This document shows, piece by piece, positions 39,727 through 49,839 of a DNA stretch of 64,000 bases; the first letter of the stretch is position 1, and the number at the start of each line of letters is the position of its first letter. The position numbers and the translations under genes are program-made. Below the pieces are notes generated by a model. The model did no database searches. It saw nothing but the letters and a program-made list of their open reading frames with translations, and was not told the DNA's origin. The stretch is from an uncultured Muribaculaceae bacterium (lineage in GTDB: Bacteria > Bacteroidota > Bacteroidia > Bacteroidales > Muribaculaceae), in the NCBI GenBank assembly GCA_910584365.1, contig CAJUAF010000010.1, forward strand, positions 1 through 64,000, read 5' to 3'.

Positions 39727-42700
39727 CTAATCGTAATAATCATGCCTCCGGAATGGGCTGCTACAATCGGGTTATACTGGCTCTGGGCGCGGGCCGCTCC
39801 GGAAGCGAACTCCCCGGCCTGGGAAGCGAACAGTTCGTAAGACAGACGATATGTGCCGCGGGGAAGCCTGTCTATGAATATGTTCGTCTGAGAGTCGCGG
39901 TTCTCGCGGTAGAAATACAGCCCTTCGGCGATGATAGGTGCGGGAAGCTGCGCGGCGGGTTCGAGTCCGGCCGCACGAAGGTCCTCGATAACCAGATATG
40001 AGAGGTCATCCTCTACTTTCAGGACCAGTTCGACCATCACGCGGTCCCCCACCTTGAATTCTTTCGCAGGAATCCACCGGGCGCCGTCGAAAACGTTCAG
40101 CGATTTCTCCACAGAAATCTCCGCACAGCTGACGGCCCTGACATCATCCATCGGCAGACGCCGCATGGTGACCACCCCTCCGACTGACGGATAATCAGCC
40201 TGGCGGTCAATGGTCATCGTCTCCGGACTCTTCAGCAGCGAGGTTATCTGCTCGGTGAACGCGCCGGTGGCGTATTCCTGCGACGATGGTTCGAGCAGAG
40301 TGTCGCCGATACGGATGGCCGTTCCGCGCGTGTTGACCTGAAGGGGTTTGCCGGAAGTCAGGATTGAAGTGATTACCTGGGATGTGATCACGGCGCTTCC
40401 CCAGTCATTGTTGGTCTTGTTGAGAATAAGCCACTGACGGATTCTGTCAACATCGGCGCAACCCGGCTCCACGGCCTGGAAAGCATCAAGGATTATCGAA
40501 GTCATCCCTATGCGGCCGAGTCCGCGGAAATTATAACGGTCAAGCTGCTGCCACCACATCCCTTTCTCCGGAGTCGAAGTGGCGTACTGACGGAGCGATT
40601 CGAGTATCTGTCCGGCGGTGGCATGATAACCGTGTGCATTGAGTATCAGGGCGTAGACGGCTTTCATCGGCACATCCTGCTCTTTCCATCCGGCGACGCA
40701 TTTCTGAATCTGGGCTTCCGTCACGCGGGCGGCAGCCGAAGAGAGCTTCACCTTGGGGAAGGCGTCGCGCAGACTGACATACAGCCAGTAGTCGCCACGG
40801 GGATTTTCCTTGAACGCCTTGACAGCCTGGCTGTCGAGATACCGGCAAGTCTCCTCGATCATATTTTTCAGACGACTGTCGGAGGGGAGCCAGCCCATGC
40901 GGTTGAGGTCGCCGAGCTGCTCCATGATGATCTCCGTACACCACTGAGAAGGATAGGGATAGCTGGCCGTCCAGCACCATCCCCCTTCGGCACGGGTCTG
41001 GGCCAGCAGGTCAATCGAAGACTCGATTACCCTGCGGGTCTGGCGACGGTCGAACAGCAATGCCAGGCGTTGCATCCGCTCTGTGTCGCTCAGTGCCTCG
41101 GAGACCCATGGAGTAGCGCTGAGAAGCATGGATTTCAGTTCCTGATTCTTCTCCAGCGAGGAGACAAGAGCCGAATCCCCGGGATTGTCAAGCCAGCGGC
41201 GAAGCACGCGGGCGATCTCCGGATTTTCCTTCATGAGCCCTTCGGCCACACAGGCCGAGAACAGTGCGGAGGTAGCCTCCGTGGAAGCGTTGATTTTGTT
41301 CTCACGCAGCCCCGGCAGAGCCGAAACCACCTGCCATGCCGGATTCTCGGTAAAGTTAAGATATGCGCGGTCCCCCTCCTTCATCGCCGGAAGGTCGAGA
41401 GTGAAGCGGGATTCATCGGGAGCGATATAGAAAATCCTGGATTCCACGACATCCTGCTCCGAAGGAAGCACAGGCAGGAGAGACTGCTCTCCGTCGGTGA
41501 AATCGCCGGCCGTTGCGCGCACCCGGTAAATCAGCACGGGAGCTTCAGCGGGGGCCGTAACGTCCACCGTAGCGATTTCCGAACTTTTCGGTCCGAGAGT
41601 ATATTCTTTGGCCGAAGAGGACATCACCTTGCCGTCGGCCGAAGAAAGTATTTCGGAAACCACGCTGACAGTAAGCACGGAGTCGGTATTGTTCATCACG
41701 GAAGCGGCCAGCCTGACGTTATCTCCCGTGCGGAGGAAGCGGGGAGCGTTGGGGGAGACCATCACAGGCTTCGAAGCCACGATTTCCACCGACGTTGAAC
41801 CCGTCAGAAGCTCCCGGTTATAGGCCAGGGCCCGCAGAAGCCAGGTCGTATTGGCATCAGGCACCTCATAAGTGATTTCCAGAGTGCCGTCCTCGGCTGT
41901 TGTCAGCATCGGCCGGAAGAAAGCCAGGGGAATTTCCGAAGGACGGTAGTTTTCTTCCTTGCCGGCGGTATCTTCCGAACCGGCCCCTTTCTCCTCGGCG
42001 ATTACTTCTTCGGAATCTTCCCGGACAACGCCGAGATTGTCTGCACCGGCATCGGCAGTCGCCCCGGCGGCAAAGGCTGGAGCTGCGACGCTGAGGTTGT
42101 TAACCATTTCCGCCTCATCCGCGCATTCCTCCTTAGCGACCGGATGGGTCCCCCTGATTCTAAGGCTCTTGGCATATTTACGGGAATAAGAGAACAGTGT
42201 ACTGCGACCGTTGAACGAAAGGCCGTAAAGCTCAAATTCGGGATTCTCGATTCTGGCTGTCTTCTTATACTTGAAATCGACGGACATCGAGGCCGAAGCA
42301 TCCCCGAAACTCCATCCGTTAGTGTTTATATTCCATCCGGCGGGAGCGAACACCGACATCGAAAGCGGATTGGCCGCCAGGGCGTCTATCGCCTTGTTCG
42401 ACATATCGAGCATCACCGCACTCCGGGCTGAAGTTCCCCCTTCGGGAATTACCCGGAGGGTCACTTTCTCGGTCTGCAGCGGAGTCACTTTGTCGCGGAA
42501 GGTAACGACCTCCACCTTGATTTTCTTCTCGGAGGCGGCGGACATGACGGTCACATCCTCGGAATAGGACCGGAAATCCTTCACGCAGGAAAAATCCACG
42601 CACACCGATTCGGCGCCTGCCGGAAGTTTCACCCTGACGGTCTGCATTCCTCCCTCGGTACGGAGCCATTTCTTTTCCACAATCTTTCCGGGATATTCCG

Positions 42701-45449
42701 AAACAAGCATCCTTACGTATGCGCCCTCAGTGTCGGAACCAAACAGAATTTCAGCCATTCCGTCTTTGTCGGCGGTGACACTCCTGACGGGAACCCACAG
42801 CGGCGCCTTTACGGGACAAATCTTCGATTTAGGAGAATATACTATGAATTCCTGCGGAGCGGCCGCTTCGGCCAGCGCTGTATCGACGGGAGCGAATTCA
42901 ATCTGGTAACGGCCCGGAGAAAGAGCTTTTACCGCATCAGCGAAAGAACCGGTCGGAACGGTTCCGGAAGCCACCGGGACGGAATCGTCGGAGATTTTAT
43001 AGGAAACATCGGTCTGCAGGGTCTGGTCGTTCATGTCGCGGGCCTCCACCATGGCCTTGAAGGGAGCGTCAAGGTTTATCAGCTGAGGAAGCGACACAGA
43101 CAGCATATAGGGCTTGCCCATATTGAAAGTAGCCTCCATCGTGCGGGTCTCTCCGTCGGGAGAAGTCACCTCGACCTGACATTTGAACAAGCCTGCGGGA
43201 TTGGGGGAGGAAGCGATCGCCGAAGCCGGAATCTCCACACGGAAGTTTCCGGCGGCATCGGTGACGGTCTCGCAGGTATAGAATACCGGCGATGTAGTTG
43301 CCCACCACCAGAAACCGGACATTACCGACAGCGACGCCTTTACTTTGGCTTCGGCTACGGGGAACCCGGAATATGTGGTCGCTACCCCGTCGACAGTGGC
43401 CGGCTGAGTGACCGATGCGGGACGGCCGACAGCAGTCTTCTCCACGACAAAAGTCGGGAGTTTGTAGTCACTGACCTGGACCGAAGTCTGACCGTTGCTG
43501 AAAGAGGTGCGGACGCCCTGCGCCTCTCCGGCACGAAGCTGATAATTGCCGGTGAGTCCGGACGAGGGAAGAGTGAACGACCCTTCCGCACGTCCCCAGA
43601 GATCAGTGGTCAGGACAAGCGTATCTACGGGCTGATAATTGGCGTCGCGGAGTTCTACGGCGATACGGCGCTCGGCGGCAATCACCCGCGTCCGTGGCTG
43701 ATTCACGAACGCAACAAGCGAGAACTGCAGTTCGTCGCCGGGCCGGTAAAGTTTCAGGGCCGTCTGAAAATCAATCCGCAGTTCCTCCTCGCGGCCGGAA
43801 TTGCGCCAGCGCCAGAACCCTTCGGGCACAGAATAGATATCTTTTCCCTTGCGGGCCGAAAGCTGGCCGTACTCCGTAACGTCGACCTGCATGGAGCCGA
43901 TTTTTCCGGTAGTGCCGGGCAGACGCGTAAAACCTTGCTTACCCGACCATGGTTTGAAATACAGCGATGCCCCTTCGACGGGAGCGCCGGTAGTAGCGTC
44001 CACCACCCAGGCCGAAGATTCATTTGCCGAGGATGTCACCGCCGAAGAAATGTCGGTGCATCGCATCAGGCGGTATCCGTCCGTCTGAGGGGTACCGTCG
44101 ACAGAAAGGCGCCACGTATATACGCCATACTCCGGAAACGTCATCTCTATCTCCCGTTCGGCGCTGAACGGCATCTGCTCCTGGAAATCCACTTCGAGAG
44201 TCTTAACTGGCGCCGGAAGATTTATACGGCCGACATACCCGCCGCTTAAATCCACGCCTTTCAGACCTGACAGATTGTAGAAATCAATCTTTACCTTCTT
44301 GGCGTTGACGGAATTGACCTTCACCTTGAAAGGTTTGCCGGGTGAGGCTGCCGAAGGAGCCGATATTGATGCCGAAGGCTGGGTAAGGCGAGCAATTTCG
44401 TTGTCAATCTTCCCGATATCGAAATATGCGGGATATTTGCTTTTGAAATCCGACAGAAGGGCACAAATCTCGATGGCGGAACTGCCGGGCTGATATGCCT
44501 GGGAGACTTCCGTCAGGAACATACCGGAGAATTCATTGCCTTCATTGCTCTCATAGAGACGCCGCATTTCGAGAATATAAGGCGTCAGGACTGTCGTCGC
44601 CGGCTGGCGGCGCGCATAATAAGCGTGACTGTCAGAGTTGTAAAGATGACTGTTGATAAACGAGCGGACACTGATCATCTGCAGGAAACGGGGAGCCGTG
44701 TCCTGACGATGAAATTCGAGAAGCCCGTCGTAGACCCTCAGTATGGATGCCAGGGGCGCGCAGGTCGCTCCGGGATAGAGGGTAGCGTTCTCGGGATTGC
44801 CCAGGAGCTTGACGTTCAGGACATCCAGGCCGCCGTAACTCTGGGCGAATGTGTTGAGACTGTTGATACCGTTGACAGCGATGAAGTCGTAGAGGGTCGG
44901 ATAAAAACGGTAACCGGCATCGTCGCAGTCCACCACTCCTTTGTAGCCGGAAAGCGGAAGCTGCTTGAGGGCATCGGCGTCTTTCAGCGACGCAGTAACC
45001 AGGGAGTCGACGCGCTCCATAAACTGACGGCGGCTCCATAGCGTATAGTCCGCGGCAGGGACGAGACCGACAGTCTCGCGGTTATTGTATTGCCATGAGT
45101 CGGCGGAATAGACCTGAGTGTAAATGGTAGCCGACAGCGAGTTGAGCAATGCCGCGGTAGCGGGATCTTTTTCCGAGGCCGACAGAGCCGAGATCCGCGC
45201 CAGAACGTCAGGGAGGGAATCCTGGTTAACTATGGATTTGGCCAGTCCGAGCCGGATGACAGCGTTTACGACAGCCTTCCCGTCCCCGTCCCTGAGTGCG
45301 GCCTTCAGGTCGGCTGAAGCGGTTTTCTCTACTTTGTCCGGAAAAGCAAAATCCGGGGCGGCGGGATTTTCTCCGCGGCCTGTGAATGGGATAAGCAACA
45401 TTGCAGTCAGCAGTAATGCGAGGTTAAAGTTCAGTATCTTCATAACCAA
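39723..45449 (-). CDS. Bacterial alpha-2-macroglobulin-like protein without thioester
   Basis: A 1908-residue exported protein of the Bacteroidetes A2M family. It has a signal peptide (MKILNFNLALLLTAMLLIPF), an N-terminal region, macroglobulin domains (YRPGDELQFSLVAF near 590, then several beta-domains), an A2M domain (IPLAFFRPMLTTAEDGTLEITYEVPDANTTWLLRALAY, quoted in part: FFRPMLTTAEDG, EVPDANTTWLLRALAY) and a helical toroid (GGWCWTASYPYPSQW). The CLEQ thioester motif of classic A2M is replaced by ASTEATSALF. It may trap proteases or anchor envelope proteins; it is followed by GHL10. Start could be two codons in (Met3). Confidence 0.92.
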   Translation of the reverse strand: MVMKILNFNLALLLTAMLLIPFTGRGENPAAPDFAFPDKVEKTASADLKAALRDGDGKAVVNAVIRLGLAKSIVNQDSLPDVLARISALSASEKDPATAALLNSLSATIYTQVYSADSWQYNNRETVGLVPAADYTLWSRRQFMERVDSLVTASLKDADALKQLPLSGYKGVVDCDDAGYRFYPTLYDFIAVNGINSLNTFAQSYGGLDVLNVKLLGNPENATLYPGATCAPLASILRVYDGLLEFHRQDTAPRFLQMISVRSFINSHLYNSDSHAYYARRQPATTVLTPYILEMRRLYESNEGNEFSGMFLTEVSQAYQPGSSAIEICALLSDFKSKYPAYFDIGKIDNEIARLTQPSASISAPSAASPGKPFKVKVNSVNAKKVKIDFYNLSGLKGVDLSGGYVGRINLPAPVKTLEVDFQEQMPFSAEREIEMTFPEYGVYTWRLSVDGTPQTDGYRLMRCTDISSAVTSSANESSAWVVDATTGAPVEGASLYFKPWSGKQGFTRLPGTTGKIGSMQVDVTEYGQLSARKGKDIYSVPEGFWRWRNSGREEELRIDFQTALKLYRPGDELQFSLVAFVNQPRTRVIAAERRIAVELRDANYQPVDTLVLTTDLWGRAEGSFTLPSSGLTGNYQLRAGEAQGVRTSFSNGQTSVQVSDYKLPTFVVEKTAVGRPASVTQPATVDGVATTYSGFPVAEAKVKASLSVMSGFWWWATTSPVFYTCETVTDAAGNFRVEIPASAIASSPNPAGLFKCQVEVTSPDGETRTMEATFNMGKPYMLSVSLPQLINLDAPFKAMVEARDMNDQTLQTDVSYKISDDSVPVASGTVPTGSFADAVKALSPGRYQIEFAPVDTALAEAAAPQEFIVYSPKSKICPVKAPLWVPVRSVTADKDGMAEILFGSDTEGAYVRMLVSEYPGKIVEKKWLRTEGGMQTVRVKLPAGAESVCVDFSCVKDFRSYSEDVTVMSAASEKKIKVEVVTFRDKVTPLQTEKVTLRVIPEGGTSARSAVMLDMSNKAIDALAANPLSMSVFAPAGWNINTNGWSFGDASASMSVDFKYKKTARIENPEFELYGLSFNGRSTLFSYSRKYAKSLRIRGTHPVAKEECADEAEMVNNLSVAAPAFAAGATADAGADNLGVVREDSEEVIAEEKGAGSEDTAGKEENYRPSEIPLAFFRPMLTTAEDGTLEITYEVPDANTTWLLRALAYNRELLTGSTSVEIVASKPVMVSPNAPRFLRTGDNVRLAASVMNNTDSVLTVSVVSEILSSADGKVMSSSAKEYTLGPKSSEIATVDVTAPAEAPVLIYRVRATAGDFTDGEQSLLPVLPSEQDVVESRIFYIAPDESRFTLDLPAMKEGDRAYLNFTENPAWQVVSALPGLRENKINASTEATSALFSACVAEGLMKENPEIARVLRRWLDNPGDSALVSSLEKNQELKSMLLSATPWVSEALSDTERMQRLALLFDRRQTRRVIESSIDLLAQTRAEGGWCWTASYPYPSQWCTEIIMEQLGDLNRMGWLPSDSRLKNMIEETCRYLDSQAVKAFKENPRGDYWLYVSLRDAFPKVKLSSAAARVTEAQIQKCVAGWKEQDVPMKAVYALILNAHGYHATAGQILESLRQYATSTPEKGMWWQQLDRYNFRGLGRIGMTSIILDAFQAVEPGCADVDRIRQWLILNKTNNDWGSAVITSQVITSILTSGKPLQVNTRGTAIRIGDTLLEPSSQEYATGAFTEQITSLLKSPETMTIDRQADYPSVGGVVTMRRLPMDDVRAVSCAEISVEKSLNVFDGARWIPAKEFKVGDRVMVELVLKVEDDLSYLVIEDLRAAGLEPAAQLPAPIIAEGLYFYRENRDSQTNIFIDRLPRGTYRLSYELFASQAGEFASGAARAQSQYNPIVAAHSGGMIITIR

Positions 45450-45501
45450 TATACTTGGGCTCAGAATTTATCCTGATGGAATTTATTCCGGTAAATAAAA
45501 A

Positions 45502-45522
45502 GGACGCACTTGCCGTGCGTCC
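45502..45522 (-). terminator. Intrinsic terminator of the sigma factor operon
   Basis: GGACGCAC (45502-45509) and GTGCGTCC (45515-45522) form a perfect 8-bp stem. On the minus strand it is followed by TTTTTATTT. It lies 75 nt after the stop codon of the Spy-like gene and upstream of the A2M-like gene. Confidence 0.8.
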
Positions 45523-45596
45523 TCAAAGTCTTAACATCCGAAAAGAACAAATGTTCTGCGTCAATGATCTTTTTTGTGTACGGCCTGACGTGTCTG

Positions 45597-46079
45597 CTAT
45601 TTGTCCTTGTCGCCGCGGAACTTGGCACGCAACCGGTGATGCTGTTTCATGAGTTCACGGCTGAACTGGCGCTCGACGGCTTTCAGCCGGAAGAGCTGGC
45701 GCGGCGAGAGAATCGCACTGAATTTCTCCATGTATTCTTTCTCGATTTCCGCCTCGCGGACTTTGGCGTCATACATGGCTTCGGTCGCCTTCTCATATTC
45801 GAGGTCAGAGGGATTGGTCATTTCGGCCACACGCTTCTCCATCGCCCGGGCGTCATCGTTGATTTTGAAGACCTTGTCTTCCATCTCCTCGTAAAGGGGG
45901 TAGAATTTGGTCTGCTGCTCGCGCGACAGGTCGAGTTCCTTGTTGAAATACACGCGTTTGTACTGGCGCAATTCGGTCATCCATTTCTCGCGTCCGCCCT
46001 CTTCCTGCGGCGCGGCAAGTCCCGAAAGGGGAATCAGGATGGAAATCCACAACAGGGCAAACAGAGTAAACTTTCTCAT
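45597..46079 (-). CDS. Spy/CpxP-like periplasmic protein
   Basis: A 160-residue exported helical protein. It has a signal peptide (MRKFTLFALLWISILIPLSGLAA), then charged helices with the paired segments LSREQQTKFYPLYEEMEDKVF and LSPRQLFRLKAVERQF (quoted in part), which resemble the LTxxQ motifs of Spy/CpxP chaperones. It is the last gene of the ECF sigma operon, so it may report or buffer envelope folding stress. Many Bacteroidetes carry this gene after a sigma factor; the role is inference. Confidence 0.65.
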   Translation of the reverse strand: MRKFTLFALLWISILIPLSGLAAPQEEGGREKWMTELRQYKRVYFNKELDLSREQQTKFYPLYEEMEDKVFKINDDARAMEKRVAEMTNPSDLEYEKATEAMYDAKVREAEIEKEYMEKFSAILSPRQLFRLKAVERQFSRELMKQHHRLRAKFRGDKDK

Positions 46080-46117
46080 CGTGGTAATATTTTACATTGC
46101 GGCGGATTCTCAGGCAA

Positions 46118-46552
46118 TCAATGGACGGCCTCGTCGAGGGAGTCGGCCGGAATCATGTCTTCGACCGATATACTGTCGAGATACATCTCCTCGAACATCT
46201 CCCGGTCGCTGACATCGTCGCGCAGATATTCATATACAAAGTTGTCGTCGGAAAGAGCGCGGGTGAGGACCTCGTTATTATCGATGGAAAGGTCTACGGC
46301 CCCTCCGCTCATGAGAGCGAACATTTTAATCATGCACCATACTCCCGCAAACATGGCCGCCATATAGACGAACGGACGCACACGCTCCCAGAAAGAGCGC
46401 GGGGGCTGGATTGCAGCCGTTGACTCCGCAGCCTCGTTGGGGGGGAGCATCGCCTCCATACGCAACTGGAAATCATCGAAATAACCGTCAGGAACGGTCA
46501 TGCCGTCCTTCCGGCCGATCTTGTCAAGTATGTTTTCTTTTCCCGTTTTCAT
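46118..46552 (-). CDS. Single-pass membrane protein, probable anti-sigma factor
   Basis: A 144-residue protein with a cytoplasmic N-terminus (DKIGRKDGMTVPDGYFDDFQLRMEAMLP), one membrane helix (FVYMAAMFAGVWCMIKMFAL near 66-85) and an acidic extracytoplasmic tail (residues 100-144). Its place directly between an ECF sigma gene and a Spy-like gene makes an anti-sigma role likely, although no ZAS motif is present. Confidence 0.6.
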   Translation of the reverse strand: MKTGKENILDKIGRKDGMTVPDGYFDDFQLRMEAMLPPNEAAESTAAIQPPRSFWERVRPFVYMAAMFAGVWCMIKMFALMSGGAVDLSIDNNEVLTRALSDDNFVYEYLRDDVSDREMFEEMYLDSISVEDMIPADSLDEAVH

Positions 46553-46692
46553 TGCAGTTGTTTTTGAAGCCTTTGGCGGGGAGAGGGGAGCAAGCCGTTC
46601 TCTTCACCTGCAGAATTATGACTGATTCCGTAAGGAAAGGTTTAAGACCGTCCCTAAAATTTCCGGATGGATTCAGTCATATGCGGTAACTT

Positions 46693-47253
46693 TCAGTCAT
46701 GGGCGGTGATATACTGTTCGATTTTTTTTACAGCCAGATGATAGGAAGCTTTCAGCGCGCCCACGGACGTGCCGAGAATCTCCGACATCTGTTCGTACTT
46801 CATTTCATCATAATACTTCATGTTGAAGACAAGACGCTGTTTCTCGGGGAGGGAGGCGACGACCTTTCGGAGTTTCAGAGCCAGCTCGTCGCCGTCGACA
46901 TATTCGTCGCTCTCGATAAGATTGACAAGATGACTCTCCTCGTCATCGAGGCTTAGGCTGAGACGCTTGCGTTCCCTGGCCAGGAAGGTGATGGCCTCGT
47001 TGAGGGCAATCTTGTAAAGCCATGTCGACAGCTTGGCATCCCCCCGGAAGCCTTCGACCGACTGCCATGCTTTCAGGAACGTGTTCTGAAGGATATCGTT
47101 GGCGTCATCGTGGTTCTCCACCATACGGCGCACCTGCCAGTAAAGCGGCTCCGAATAGAGACGCATCACTTCGTTGAATGCCTGGCGGCAGGTAGCAGGT
47201 TGCCGCAGGCGCTCAATCAGTTCGGTGTCTTCGCGTGGTAGTTCTTTTGCCAT
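46693..47253 (-). CDS. ECF-type RNA polymerase sigma factor
   Basis: A 186-residue sigma-70 family protein of the extracytoplasmic group. Region 2 is NHDDANDILQNTFLKAWQSVEGFRGDAKLSTWLYKIALNEA (in part: DANDILQNTFLKAW, LSTWLYKIALNEA), and region 4 is LPEKQRLVFNMKYYDEMKYEQMSEILGTSVGALKASYHLAVKKI (in part: LPEKQRLVFNMKYYDEM, ILGTSVGALKASYHLAVKKI). Between them a charged linker. It heads an operon with a membrane anti-sigma candidate and a Spy-like protein and has a strong promoter. Confidence 0.93.
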   Translation of the reverse strand: MAKELPREDTELIERLRQPATCRQAFNEVMRLYSEPLYWQVRRMVENHDDANDILQNTFLKAWQSVEGFRGDAKLSTWLYKIALNEAITFLARERKRLSLSLDDEESHLVNLIESDEYVDGDELALKLRKVVASLPEKQRLVFNMKYYDEMKYEQMSEILGTSVGALKASYHLAVKKIEQYITAHD

Positions 47254-47294
47254 TATAATCGAAAGGAGTTATTCCCGGGGAATTTTTTCTGCCC

Positions 47295-47327
47295 CAAATT
47301 TAACACTTTATTTCGGTTTTTGCCAAA
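47295..47327 (-). promoter_or_regulatory. Promoter of the ECF sigma factor operon
   Basis: On the minus strand TTTG (47324-47327), 21 bp, TAAATTTG (47295-47302), a full consensus match. The transcription start should be near 47289, about 36 nt before the ATG at 47253. Confidence 0.75.
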
Positions 47328-47407
47328 CGCAGCGGGATTTTTTACGGTTTATTCACTCATTTTTCAACTTCGCTATCCTTACGGCGCAGGATTCGGAAAA
47401 AATTTCG

Positions 47408-47415
47408 TAACTTTG
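47408..47415 (+). promoter_or_regulatory. -7 element of the TonB receptor promoter
   Basis: TAACTTTG ends six bases before the ATG at 47422, so the predicted transcription start (4-7 nt after the element) falls on or next to the start codon. A clear TTTG at -33 is absent. Confidence 0.5.
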
Positions 47416-47421
47416 TACCTT

Positions 47422-49755
47422 ATGAAAGATTCACCCTTTGTCAGCGGCACTTCCACCCCTGCGGCCAGTCCCCTCCGGGAGGGCGCGGGGCGCCTTCTGT
47501 GGATGCTTGCGCTTCTTCTGTTTTGCGCGGGAACTGCGGGAGCCACCGAAAGTTTCCGGGCCGACTCGACGGCGCTCCCCACCAGGGAACATCTGCTGGG
47601 CGAAGTATCGGTGACAGCCATCAAGGGGGGTGACCATCCCAACGCCGACGAAACCGTAACATATATCGGCAACTCAATGATTGAATCGCTGAATATAGTC
47701 AACCTGAAACAGGCGGCCGCCATAGCCCCTAATTTCTATATCCCGGCATATGGATCCCGGATGACCTCATCGGTTTATGTCCGTGGACTCGGAACACGCA
47801 TAGACCAGCCGGCCGTGGGTCTCAACATCGACAATATTCCCATCATCAATAAAGATAATTTCGATTTCGATCTGCCCGACATAGAGCGCATCGAGATTCT
47901 CCGCGGTCCCCAGAATATCCTTTACGGACGCAACACGATGGGGGGCCTCATCAATCTCTATACCCTCTCCCCGCTGAGTTACGAAGGAGTGCGGGTCAGA
48001 GTGACGGGGGGAAGCCACGGGATTTTCCGCACTTCCGCCGGAGTGTACGGCAAACTGTCGCCCCGCCTGGGGATGTCGCTCACCGGGGAAATCTCGGGCA
48101 CGAACGGATTCTACCGCAACTCCTTCAACGACACTCCCGTAGGGCGCGAACGGCTCGGCAGTCTGCGCTGGAAGACCTCTTTCCGACCCACGGGAAAAGT
48201 CATCGTGGAAAATACGGCCATCATGACCCGAGCCCGACAGAACGGCTACCCCTACCAGAAAGCCGACGCCCGGGAAATCGCCTATAACGACACCTGCTAT
48301 TACAAACGTTTTTCATTTGTCGACGGTCTGACGGTCAAACATTCCTTCCGCGGCATAACATTTTCATCCATCATGAGTTTTCAGTATCTTGACGACGACA
48401 TGACTCTCGATCAGGATTTTACCGTGGAGGATTATTTCACTCTGCGCCAGAAGCGCAAGGAGTGGGCGGTAACCGGGGACTTCGTGGCCCGCGGTCCGGA
48501 GACCGGAGCATATTCCTGGCTGTCAGGGGTATTCGGATTCTATCGCCACACCGATATGCAGGCTCCGGTGACATTCATGCAGACGGGGATTGACCGCCTG
48601 GTCACCGCCAACCGAAACAAAATCAATCCCCAGTATCCTGTCGGATGGGACACGCCCTCCTTCACCCTCGGAAGCGACTTCAGGATGCCCGCAGGCGGAT
48701 TCTCCCTCTACCATGAAAGCCGCCTGAAACTCGGGGACTTCACCCTGACCGGCGGCCTGAGATTCGACATGGAGACCACAAAGCTCAACTACCGGAGCTT
48801 CTGCAACACGGCTTACACCATCTACGACAATACCGCTTCTGGGGGCGTTCTGCCCCCTCCACTGCCGCTCCCCGTCTTCAGGAAAGAGACCCTGGACATC
48901 GACGAGTGCGGAAAAATCTCCAAGAATTATAACCAGCTGCTGCCGAAATTCTCGGTCTCCTATATCCTGCCCGACAATATCGGCAACGTCTTCGCCTCCG
49001 CCACCAAAGGCTACAAGACCGGCGGCTATAATACCCAGATGTTCTCCGATTTCCTTCAGCAGAGGATGATGCGCGAGATGGGTATCGCCCAGCAATACAA
49101 TGTGGAGGAAACCGTGGCGTACAGACCTGAGACTGACTGGAACTACGAAATCGGCGCCCATCTTTCCCTGCTGGAGCATCGGCTGAGTCTCGACCTGTCG
49201 GCATTCTGGATTGACGTCGATAACCAGCAGGTCACTATGTTCCCTCCCGGAAGCATAACCGGCCGCGTAATGGCCAACGCAGGGCGCTCGCGTTCGCGGG
49301 GCGTCGAGCTAGCGGCCCGCTACCGCGCTCCCTGGGGATGGTTCGCCCAATGTTCCTACGGTTTTACCGATGCCAGGTTCGTCCGTTTCGACAACGGTCG
49401 GGCCGACTATTCGGGGAAGCATATCCCATACGCCCCCTCCAACACCCTTTTCCTCGGAGCAGGCGTGTCCAGACCTCTGACCGGCTTCATTGACCGGGTT
49501 TCAGCACAGGTCAATACCCGCGGCACAGGAAAAATCTACTGGGATGAGGCCAACTCCATAAGCCAGCCCTTCTATATGCTGCTTAACGCCTCCCTGGAAC
49601 TCTCCCACCGGCAGTTTTCCCTGGAACTCTGGGCCGACAACCTGACGGGAACGCAATATGCGACCTTTTATTTCGTTTCAATAGGGAACGCATTCCTGCA
49701 GCGGGGCAACGGCTTCTCGGCGGGCGCCACGTTAAGTTGCAAACTCGATTTCTAA
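47422..49755 (+). CDS. TonB-dependent outer-membrane receptor
   Basis: A 777-residue receptor for energy-coupled uptake across the outer membrane. It has an extended signal peptide (n-region KDSPFVSGTS, core LLWMLALLLFCAGTAGA), a plug domain from about residue 70 (YIGNSMIESLNIVNLKQAAA, SSVYVRGLGTRIDQPAVGLNIDNIP, RIEILRGPQNILYGRNTMGGLINLYT, each a standard plug signature) and a 22-strand barrel ending in aromatic KLDF. There is no carboxypeptidase-like N-terminal domain and no adjacent SusD, so it is of the metal/siderophore/vitamin type rather than a glycan type. The start at 47422 is chosen as the first Met after the promoter. Confidence 0.93.
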   Translation: MKDSPFVSGTSTPAASPLREGAGRLLWMLALLLFCAGTAGATESFRADSTALPTREHLLGEVSVTAIKGGDHPNADETVTYIGNSMIESLNIVNLKQAAAIAPNFYIPAYGSRMTSSVYVRGLGTRIDQPAVGLNIDNIPIINKDNFDFDLPDIERIEILRGPQNILYGRNTMGGLINLYTLSPLSYEGVRVRVTGGSHGIFRTSAGVYGKLSPRLGMSLTGEISGTNGFYRNSFNDTPVGRERLGSLRWKTSFRPTGKVIVENTAIMTRARQNGYPYQKADAREIAYNDTCYYKRFSFVDGLTVKHSFRGITFSSIMSFQYLDDDMTLDQDFTVEDYFTLRQKRKEWAVTGDFVARGPETGAYSWLSGVFGFYRHTDMQAPVTFMQTGIDRLVTANRNKINPQYPVGWDTPSFTLGSDFRMPAGGFSLYHESRLKLGDFTLTGGLRFDMETTKLNYRSFCNTAYTIYDNTASGGVLPPPLPLPVFRKETLDIDECGKISKNYNQLLPKFSVSYILPDNIGNVFASATKGYKTGGYNTQMFSDFLQQRMMREMGIAQQYNVEETVAYRPETDWNYEIGAHLSLLEHRLSLDLSAFWIDVDNQQVTMFPPGSITGRVMANAGRSRSRGVELAARYRAPWGWFAQCSYGFTDARFVRFDNGRADYSGKHIPYAPSNTLFLGAGVSRPLTGFIDRVSAQVNTRGTGKIYWDEANSISQPFYMLLNASLELSHRQFSLELWADNLTGTQYATFYFVSIGNAFLQRGNGFSAGATLSCKLDF

Positions 49756-49839
49756 CCTTTATTAATAAACATAAAAGCCTTTGACCTCATATTGCGGTCC
49801 ACTTACCTACCATTAATAATCAATAAAAAAACTCAAAAT

